Below are positions 49,001-54,852 of a DNA stretch of 54,852 nt, piece after piece. The position numbers and the translations under genes were made by a program. The stretch is from JBBECF01 sp040881945 (GTDB lineage: Bacteria > Pseudomonadota > Alphaproteobacteria > Dongiales > Dongiaceae): contig JBBECF010000208.1 in assembly GCA_040881945.1 (NCBI GenBank), positions 1 through 54,852 on the forward strand, written 5' to 3'. Numbering within the stretch: the stretch's first letter is position 1; every line of letters begins with the position of its first letter. Under the pieces are notes generated by a model. The model was not told the origin of the DNA, did not search any database, and saw only the letters and a program-made list of their open reading frames with translations.

Positions 49001-50824
49001 ATGGACAAGAAGATCAAGCTCAACATCTGGTATGTCGTCGCCGCCATGTTCGGCGTGCTGCTGGTGCAAAGCCTGTGGGTGCAGAGCCAGCAGGTCGATA
49101 CGATCCCCTACAGCGAGTTCCAGGCCCATCTGAAGGAGGGGCGAGTCGCCGAGGTCGTCGTCACCGAGACCTACATCCGCGGCGTCCTGACCGACGGCGA
49201 GCACCGCCAGTTCATCACCATGCGGGTCGAGCCCGGCATCGCCGAGGAGCTCGCGGCGCAGGGGGTCAAGTTCACCGGCGGCACGGAGCAGACCTTCCTG
49301 CGCGACCTCCTGTCCTGGGTGTTGCCGGTCCTGCTGTTCTTCGGCCTGTGGATGTTCGTGTTCCGCAAGATCGCCGAGAAGCAGGGCCTCGGCGGCGGCT
49401 TCATGACGGTCGGCAAGAGCAAGGCCAAGGTCTATGTCGAGACCGACACCAAGGTCACCTTCGCCGACGTGGCCGGGGTCGACGAGGCCAAGGCCGAGCT
49501 CGAGGAGATCGTCAATTTCCTCAAGGAGCCGCAGCGCTACGGCCGGCTCGGCGGGCGCATGCCGAAAGGCGTGCTGCTGGTCGGGCCGCCCGGCACCGGG
49601 AAGACGCTGCTGGCGCGCGCCGTCGCCGGCGAGGCCAACGTGCCGTTCTTCTCGATCAGCGGCTCGGAGTTCGTCGAGATGTTCGTCGGCGTCGGCGCCG
49701 CGCGTGTGCGCGACCTTTTCGAGCAGGCGCGCCAGAAGGCCCCGGCGATCATCTTCATCGACGAGCTCGACGCGCTGGGGCGCGCGCGCGGCGCCTTCCC
49801 CTGGGGCGGCGGCCACGACGAGAAGGAGCAGACGCTGAACCAGCTCCTCGCCGAGCTCGACGGCTTCGACCCGCGCGAAGGGCTGGTGCTGCTCGGCGCG
49901 ACCAACCGGCCGGAAATCCTCGATCCGGCGCTCTTACGCGCCGGGCGGTTCGACCGCCAGGTCCTCGTCGACCGCCCGGACAAGCTCGGCCGCGTGCAGA
50001 TCCTCGGCGTCCACCTCAAGAAGGCGCGCCTCGCCCGGGACGTCGATGCCGAGCCGATCGCCGCCCTCACCCCCGGATTCACCGGCGCCGATCTCGCCAA
50101 TCTGGTCAACGAGGCGGCGCTGCTCGCCACGAGGCGCGGCGGCGAAGCGGTGACGATGGACGACTTCACGGCGGCGATCGAGCGCATCGTCGCCGGCCTC
50201 GAGAAGAAGAGCCGCCTGCTCAACCCGCACGAGCGCAAGGTCATCGCCTATCACGAGATGGGCCACGCGCTGCTCGCCATGACGCTGCCCGGCGCCGACA
50301 AGGTGCACAAGGTCTCGATCATCCCGCGCGGCATCGGCGCGCTGGGCTACACCATCCAGCGGCCGACCGAGGACCGCTATCTGATGTCGCGCGAGGAGCT
50401 CGAGAACAAGATGGTCGTGCTGCTCGGCGGCCGGGCGGCCGAGGTCCTTGTGTTCGACGCGCTATCGACGGGCGCCGCCGACGACCTCGTCAAGGTCACC
50501 GACATCGCGCGCGCCATGGTGACGCGCTTCGGCATGGCCGAACGGCTCGGCCAGATCACCTACGAGAGGGAGCCGCACAGCTTCCTCGGCGGCCCGGCGC
50601 AGTTCGGCCCGGAACGCGCCTACAGCGAGGAGACGGCGCGCGAAATCGACCGCGCCGTGCGCGAGTTCGTCGACGCCGCCTTCGAGAAGGCGACCGGCCT
50701 GCTGCGCGCCAAGCGGCCGATCCTCGAGGCCGGCGCCAAGGCCCTGCTGGAGAAGGAGACGCTGCTCGAGGCCGATTTGCGCGCCCTGATCGGCGCGCCG
50801 CCCGAGGCCACGGTCGCCAGCTAA
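49001..50824 (+). CDS. ftsH: FtsH-family membrane AAA+ zinc protease
   Basis: A 607-residue ATP-dependent inner-membrane protease. Two membrane segments (residues about 8-26 and 101-123) flank a small periplasmic domain. AAA motifs: GPPGTGKTLLARAVAGEANV (Walker A, about 195), IIFIDELDALGRARGA (Walker B) and ATNRPEILDPALLRAGRFDR (second region of homology). Zinc site: YHEMGHALLA (His418, Glu419, His422) and a later Asp in DDLVKVTDIARAMVTRFGM. It is somewhat shorter than housekeeping FtsH (about 640) and has no neighbouring tilS or hflKC, so it may be a second copy. It overlaps the convergent desaturase gene by 4 bp. Confidence 0.92.
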   Translation: MDKKIKLNIWYVVAAMFGVLLVQSLWVQSQQVDTIPYSEFQAHLKEGRVAEVVVTETYIRGVLTDGEHRQFITMRVEPGIAEELAAQGVKFTGGTEQTFLRDLLSWVLPVLLFFGLWMFVFRKIAEKQGLGGGFMTVGKSKAKVYVETDTKVTFADVAGVDEAKAELEEIVNFLKEPQRYGRLGGRMPKGVLLVGPPGTGKTLLARAVAGEANVPFFSISGSEFVEMFVGVGAARVRDLFEQARQKAPAIIFIDELDALGRARGAFPWGGGHDEKEQTLNQLLAELDGFDPREGLVLLGATNRPEILDPALLRAGRFDRQVLVDRPDKLGRVQILGVHLKKARLARDVDAEPIAALTPGFTGADLANLVNEAALLATRRGGEAVTMDDFTAAIERIVAGLEKKSRLLNPHERKVIAYHEMGHALLAMTLPGADKVHKVSIIPRGIGALGYTIQRPTEDRYLMSREELENKMVVLLGGRAAEVLVFDALSTGAADDLVKVTDIARAMVTRFGMAERLGQITYEREPHSFLGGPAQFGPERAYSEETAREIDRAVREFVDAAFEKATGLLRAKRPILEAGAKALLEKETLLEADLRALIGAPPEATVAS

Positions 50825-51753
50825 ACCGTGGCGAGCGGGTGGACCGTCGGCTCCTTGCCCTTGAACAGGTAGCGGGCGAACTGCTCGCCGTAGCCGCGGA
50901 AGCGATAGCCGCCGTTGGCCGCCAGGAGCTCGTCGCGGCGGGCGCGGTAGCGCCGCGGCCGCTGGTGCCAGACGAGCCCCGGCTCGGCGTGGTGCAGGGC
51001 GTGCAGGTTGTTGTTGAGATAGAGCAGGCCCATCGCCGGTCCGGCCTCGACGACGGCGGTGCGCTGCGCCACCGCGGCGGCGGCGCGGTGCTCGGCGAAC
51101 GAGCGCAGCAGCGTCAGCGACAGGCCGGGATAGGCGAACAGCAGCACATACTCGGCCGGCGGGATGCGGCAGATTCCGATTGCCCAGACCAGCACGACCG
51201 CTACCGCCGGGGCGTGCCACAGCCAGTGGCGCAAGTGCCGCCGGTCGCCGCGCCGCGCCGCCTGGACCGCGTCGGCGGCCGCCCGCCACACCGCGTAGGG
51301 CGGACCGAGCAACAGGCGGCCGGCCAGGGTCGTCAGCGTCCGCCGGATCGTCCGGTGCAGCGGCCCCATCGCCGCCCAGTCGGCCGGGCTGACGTAATAG
51401 GACTCCGGGTCGTCGGCGGGATCGGTCAGGCGCTCGTCGCGATGGTGGGCGAGGTGCGTCTCGCGATAGTGGCTGTACGGCAGCCACAGCCACAGCGACG
51501 GGAAGACGACCAGGGCGTTGACCCACGGCCATCGCGTCGGATGGCCGTGCACCGCCTCGTGTTGCAGCGAGCCGTGCAGGCAGACGACGTAGCCGCCGCC
51601 GGCCAGCACCAGCCACCACGGCAAGATATGGTAGAACCAGGTGAGCAGGGCGTATGCCGTATAGGTCGCGGCGGCCACGGCAAGCGTCGGCCAGTCCGCG
51701 GATTCGATCCGGGGACCCGGCGCGCGGCGGGTCGCGGGGGAAACGCTCGACAT
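50821..51753 (-). CDS. Membrane fatty acid desaturase
   Basis: A 310-residue di-iron membrane desaturase or hydroxylase. The three histidine boxes are HGSLQHEAVHGH, HYRETHLAHHRDE and NNNLHALHHAEPGLVWHQ. Hydrophobic segments lie at about 23-60 and 165-205. ESADWPTLAVAAATYTAYAL opens the family domain. The substrate (fatty acid, carotenoid-like or other) cannot be told. It is convergent with the ftsH copy, stops overlapping. Confidence 0.88.
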   Translation of the reverse strand: MSSVSPATRRAPGPRIESADWPTLAVAAATYTAYALLTWFYHILPWWLVLAGGGYVVCLHGSLQHEAVHGHPTRWPWVNALVVFPSLWLWLPYSHYRETHLAHHRDERLTDPADDPESYYVSPADWAAMGPLHRTIRRTLTTLAGRLLLGPPYAVWRAAADAVQAARRGDRRHLRHWLWHAPAVAVVLVWAIGICRIPPAEYVLLFAYPGLSLTLLRSFAEHRAAAAVAQRTAVVEAGPAMGLLYLNNNLHALHHAEPGLVWHQRPRRYRARRDELLAANGGYRFRGYGEQFARYLFKGKEPTVHPLATV

Positions 51754-51844
51754 GGCCGGATTATGGTCGTTGCGGTCCGGCCGGCAACGGGAAAGAATCG
51801 GGTGCCGACCGGGGCGTCCGGTCGGGCGGGAAGGAGTGACGAGG

Positions 51845-52276
51845 ATGGTGAAGAAGACGAAGCCCGGGCCGGCGGCCGGCGCGCGGCACACCGGCGGCTG
51901 CCTGTGCGGCGCCGTGCGCTTCACGGTGCGCGGGGTCTTGCGCGACGTGGTCAACTGCCACTGCGGCCAGTGCCGGCGCTTCCACGGCCACTACGGCGCC
52001 TACAGCCGGGCGGCGTCGGACGAGGTGACGATCGAGGGCGCCGAGTCGCTCGCCTGGTACAGGTCGTCCGACTTCGCGCGCCGCGGCTTCTGCCGCGCCT
52101 GCGGATCGAGCCTGTTCTGGGAACGCCTCGGCAGCGGCCTGCTCGGCATCGCCGCCGGCTGCCTCGACGCGCCGACGGGCTTGAAGACGATCCGCCACAT
52201 CTTCACCGCCGACGCCGGCGACTATTACGAGATCGCCGACGACCTCGAACGGCTGCCCGGGACGATGGGAGATTGA
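51845..52276 (+). CDS. GFA/CENP-V-family zinc protein, second copy
   Basis: A 143-residue Gfa-family protein. Zinc cysteines: GGCLCGAVRFTVRG, NCHCGQCRRFHGHYGA and RGFCRACGSSLFWERLG. Preceded by GGAAGGAGTGACG. It differs clearly from the copy at 43270, so it is a paralogue rather than a duplication. Its role is uncertain. The PhnD-like gene follows at once. Confidence 0.87.
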   Translation: MVKKTKPGPAAGARHTGGCLCGAVRFTVRGVLRDVVNCHCGQCRRFHGHYGAYSRAASDEVTIEGAESLAWYRSSDFARRGFCRACGSSLFWERLGSGLLGIAAGCLDAPTGLKTIRHIFTADAGDYYEIADDLERLPGTMGD

Positions 52277-52299
52277 GCGCCCGGGCGGGGTTCCTGACC

Positions 52300-53106
52300 A
52301 TGCGCATCGCCGGCCTGCCGATGTACGATCTGGCGGAGGCGACGGCCGCGACCGACGCCTGGTGGGCGGGGCTGGCGCGGGCGTTCCGCCGCGAAGGTGT
52401 GCGCGACGTTCCCGACCGCTTGTGCCGCGACGGGTCGCCGGACGAGCACTGGCTGGCGCCCGACCTGCTGTTCAGCCAGACCTGCGGCTATCCGTTGGTC
52501 AACGCCCTCGCCGGGCGCGTGAAGCCGATCGCGACGCCCTGTTATGGGGCGCCCGAATGCGCCGGGGCCGACTATTGCAGCCTGGTCATCGTGCGCGCGG
52601 ACTCTCTGGTCGCAGGGATCGCCGACCTGGCGGGCGCCGCCTGCGCCGTTAACGAGGCGGAGTCCCATTCGGGGTACAACACGCTGCGCGCTCTGGCGGC
52701 GCCGTTCAGCCGCGGCGGCCGGTTCTTCGGCCGGGTCGTGGTCAGCGGCGCCCATGTGGCCAGCCTCGCGCTGGTGGCGTCGGGCGGCGCCGACGTGGCG
52801 GCGATCGACTGCGTTACCCACGCGCTGCTTGCCCGCCACCGGCCGGCGGCGCTCGCCGGCACGCGCGTGCTGTGCCGCAGCGGATCCGCGCCGGGGCTGC
52901 CCTACGTGACCGCGGCCGGCACCGACGACGAGACGCTCCGCCGCTTGCGCGCCGGGCTTTCCCGCGCGCTGGCCGACCCCGACCTCGCCGCGGCGCGCGC
53001 CGATCTGCTGATCGCGGGCGCCGTCGAACTCCCGGCGACCGCTTACGGCCGCATCCTGGAGGTCGAATCGGAAGCCGCGGCACTGGGCTACGCCCGCCTC
53101 GCCTGA
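52300..53106 (+). CDS. PhnD-like phosphate/phosphonate-type binding protein, no signal peptide
   Basis: A 268-residue type II periplasmic-binding-protein fold of the PhnD/SsuA/transferrin group. LPMYDLAEATAATDAWWAGL is the start, followed by LFSQTCGYPLVNALAGRVKP, CYGAPECAGADYCSLVIVRA and ESHSGYNTLRALAAPFSRGG (the ligand-loop region with Ser-Gly). VASGGADVAAIDCVTHALLA is typical. No signal peptide is visible, which is unusual for a transporter partner; it may be cytoplasmic, or the start may lie upstream. The ligand is unknown. Confidence 0.85.
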   Translation: MRIAGLPMYDLAEATAATDAWWAGLARAFRREGVRDVPDRLCRDGSPDEHWLAPDLLFSQTCGYPLVNALAGRVKPIATPCYGAPECAGADYCSLVIVRADSLVAGIADLAGAACAVNEAESHSGYNTLRALAAPFSRGGRFFGRVVVSGAHVASLALVASGGADVAAIDCVTHALLARHRPAALAGTRVLCRSGSAPGLPYVTAAGTDDETLRRLRAGLSRALADPDLAAARADLLIAGAVELPATAYGRILEVESEAAALGYARLA

Positions 53107-53197
53107 CGCGATTTTCGGCGTTTGCCTGATCCGCCGATAGGGGTAACATCGCGCGACGAAGAAACCGAAAATCAAACCCGCCAGGGAGACGAAGCAA

Positions 53198-54757
53198 ATG
53201 GCCAAATTCACATTCAATCGACGCCGGTTCCTGCAGGCTTCCGCGGCGCTCGGCGTCGCGGCGGCGGCGCGTCCGCGGTTCGCCGAGGCCGCGGGCGAAA
53301 AGGTGCTGCGCATCCGCTCCTATTCGGACTTGCAAGTGCTCGATCCGGCCTTTCGCCTGTCGGCGCCCGAGGACGACATCTTCTCGGCCTGCCTGCCGAG
53401 CCTGATCCAATGGAAGGCGGGCGACAAGTGGGAGTGGGAGCTGGACGCCGCCGAATCGATCGAACAGATCGACGATACGCACATCAAGTTCACGCTCAAG
53501 CCCGGCATCATATGGTCCAACGGCTTTGGCGAGGTGACCGCCGAGGACGTCAAGTTCTCGTTCGAGCGCGTCGCCGATCCGAAGATGGAATCGCCCTACA
53601 AGGACGACTGGGCGGTGCTCGACCGCGTCGATGTGACCGACAAGTACTCCGGCGTCATCGTGCTCAAGGAGTATTTCGCGCCGCTGTGGACGACGACGCT
53701 GCCCGAGGGAACGTGCCGGATCGTTAGCCGGAAGGCGGTCGAGGCCCTGCCGGAGAAGAAGTTCACGACCGAGATCCCTGCCTCGGCGGGGCCCTACTTC
53801 ATCAAGGAATGGGTGGCGAAGCAGAAGACGGTGCTGGCGCGCAACCCGGAGTGGAAGGGGGCGGCGCCCGATTACGACGAGATCCACATCCTGCCGATCG
53901 AGGACGAGAAGGTGGCCGAGCTCGGCTTCGAGGCCGGCGACCTCGACTACACCAAGGTCAGCCTCAGCTCGCTGGCCAAGTACAAGACCAAGTTGCCGGC
54001 CGGATCGAAGCTGATCGAAAAGCCGTCGCTCGCCTATGTCTGGCTCGGCATGAACGTCGAGCATCCCTTGTTCCAGGACATCCGCGTGCGCCAGGCGGTG
54101 CAGCGGGCGGTCGACGTCGACGCGATCCTCGAAGCCGCCTATTTCGGCCAGGCCGAGCGGGCGACCGGCATCATCGCGCCGGGCATGCCGGGTTATCGCG
54201 CCAAGAACCTGGTGTCGCGCGATGTCGCGGCGGCCAAGAAGCTGCTCGCCGAGGCCGGCATGGCCGACGGCTTCAAGACGAAGATCAGCGTGCTCAATAA
54301 GACCGAGCGGCTGAGCGCGGCCCAGGTGATCCAGTCCAACCTCGCCGAGATCGGCATCGAAGTGGAGATCGAGCCGCTCGATTCCGGCACTTTCTGGACG
54401 CTCGGCGACGAAAAGTCGGGCGAGGCCTGGAAGGACGTCCAGCTCCTGTTACAGCGGTTCTCGATGAACCCCGATCCGAGCTGGGCGACCGTCTGGTTCA
54501 CCCCGGACCAGATCGGCGTGTGGAACTGGGAGCGCTTCAACAACGCCGAGTTCGACGAGCTGCACAAGAAGGGGCTGGTGTCGCGCGATCCGGCCGAGCG
54601 CGACCGGATCTACAAGCGCATGCAGGACCTGATGGAGGAGTCCGGCGCCTACGTCTTCCTGACCCACGAGGCCAACGCCGCGATCGGCCGCGACACGATC
54701 GTCCCGGCGCTCAAGCCCGACGGCAACGTCATCCTGCCGGGGTTCCGCGCGGCCTGA
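53198..54757 (+). CDS. Tat-exported peptide/nickel-type substrate-binding protein (SBP_bac_5)
   Basis: A 519-residue periplasmic solute-binding protein. Tat signal: FNRRRFLQASAALGVAAAAR. Family motifs: KVLRIRSYSDLQVLDPAF, KFTLKPGIIWSNGFGEVTAE, DVKFSFERV, and QDIRVRQAVQRAVDVDAILE. It ends with an intact stop. Permease and ATPase genes may follow beyond the window. It is only distantly like the binding protein at 1893. Confidence 0.92.
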   Translation: MAKFTFNRRRFLQASAALGVAAAARPRFAEAAGEKVLRIRSYSDLQVLDPAFRLSAPEDDIFSACLPSLIQWKAGDKWEWELDAAESIEQIDDTHIKFTLKPGIIWSNGFGEVTAEDVKFSFERVADPKMESPYKDDWAVLDRVDVTDKYSGVIVLKEYFAPLWTTTLPEGTCRIVSRKAVEALPEKKFTTEIPASAGPYFIKEWVAKQKTVLARNPEWKGAAPDYDEIHILPIEDEKVAELGFEAGDLDYTKVSLSSLAKYKTKLPAGSKLIEKPSLAYVWLGMNVEHPLFQDIRVRQAVQRAVDVDAILEAAYFGQAERATGIIAPGMPGYRAKNLVSRDVAAAKKLLAEAGMADGFKTKISVLNKTERLSAAQVIQSNLAEIGIEVEIEPLDSGTFWTLGDEKSGEAWKDVQLLLQRFSMNPDPSWATVWFTPDQIGVWNWERFNNAEFDELHKKGLVSRDPAERDRIYKRMQDLMEESGAYVFLTHEANAAIGRDTIVPALKPDGNVILPGFRAA

Positions 54758-54778
54758 GGCCGGCCCTCACCCTCCCGC

Positions 54779-54852
54779 CGCGCCCCCACCCCAACCCACC
54801 CCCCCGTGGCGGGGGCGGGGCGGGGGGGGGGGGGGCGGGGGGGCCCGCCACC
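54779..54852. repeat. Degenerate GC-rich repeat, family A, copy 4, window end
   Basis: CGCCCCCACCCCAACCCACC and a G-rich arm match family A, but the right half collapses into long G runs. It may be a diverged element or, as with the poly-C run, an assembly artefact. No gene follows. Confidence 0.65.

Overview
The window is about 68-70% GC by eye and most likely comes from the chromosome of a free-living alphaproteobacterium, perhaps Rhodospirillales-like (no marker gene fixes the order). Support: an imuA-imuB-dnaE2 SOS mutasome behind a GAAC-N7-GAAC box, the alphaproteobacterial LexA site; Tat-exported respiratory enzymes; a histidine pathway of the HutF/HutG type; and an ArsR-rhodanese sulfur regulator. 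No rRNA, tRNA, CRISPR array, phage gene or intact transposase was seen.

Layout. 1-5.9 kb: the end of a Sel1-repeat protein, a repeat-rich non-coding stretch, ACC deaminase, a peptide-type substrate-binding protein overlapping pyrE, a patatin phospholipase and a hotdog thioesterase. 6-12.6 kb: imuA-imuB, then a toxin-antitoxin pair whose PIN toxin is fused to a DUF3775-like domain, then dnaE2; the cassette splits the mutasome. 12.7-15.8 kb: a sulfide-handling locus (SQR-like flavoprotein, DsrE protein and a truncated cysteine desulfurase) divergent from an ArsR-rhodanese regulator. 15.8-23.3 kb: a DMT transporter, a MITE-like element, and a four-gene type II DMSO-reductase-family operon (alpha, beta, haem b gamma, TorD-type chaperone) that resembles nitrite oxidoreductases and has an FNR/DNR box upstream. 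23.4-27.3 kb: a divergent copper-flavoured block (Cys-rich secreted peptide, multicopper oxidase, membrane protein, BNR-repeat protein, cytochrome c).

27.2-39.7 kb: histidine-degradation genes (hutG-like, hutI, hutF and a divergent hutH-like lyase), interrupted by an L,D-transpeptidase, a sensor kinase, a LOG protein and a 2.8-kb island of secreted proteins plus a FapD-like C39 peptidase. The island is bounded by two diverged copies of the hutF 3' end. 39.8-54.8 kb: a P-type ATPase, an ArsR-SRPBCC pair, GFA, DUF899 and GST genes, a VapBC pair, a divergent FAD dehydrogenase/MttB methyltransferase pair, an FtsH paralogue, a fatty acid desaturase, a second GFA protein, a PhnD-like binding protein and a second Tat-exported peptide/nickel-type binding protein.

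Palindromic repeats recur. One GC-rich family lies in frame inside imuA and dnaE2. A TAGGGGCGGGTTT family supplies the stop codons of three genes. The island (Fap-like secretion or amyloid cassette), the NXR-like complex and the toxin-antitoxin cassette inside the mutasome are the most unusual systems here. Function claims rest on recalled family motifs; no search was run.
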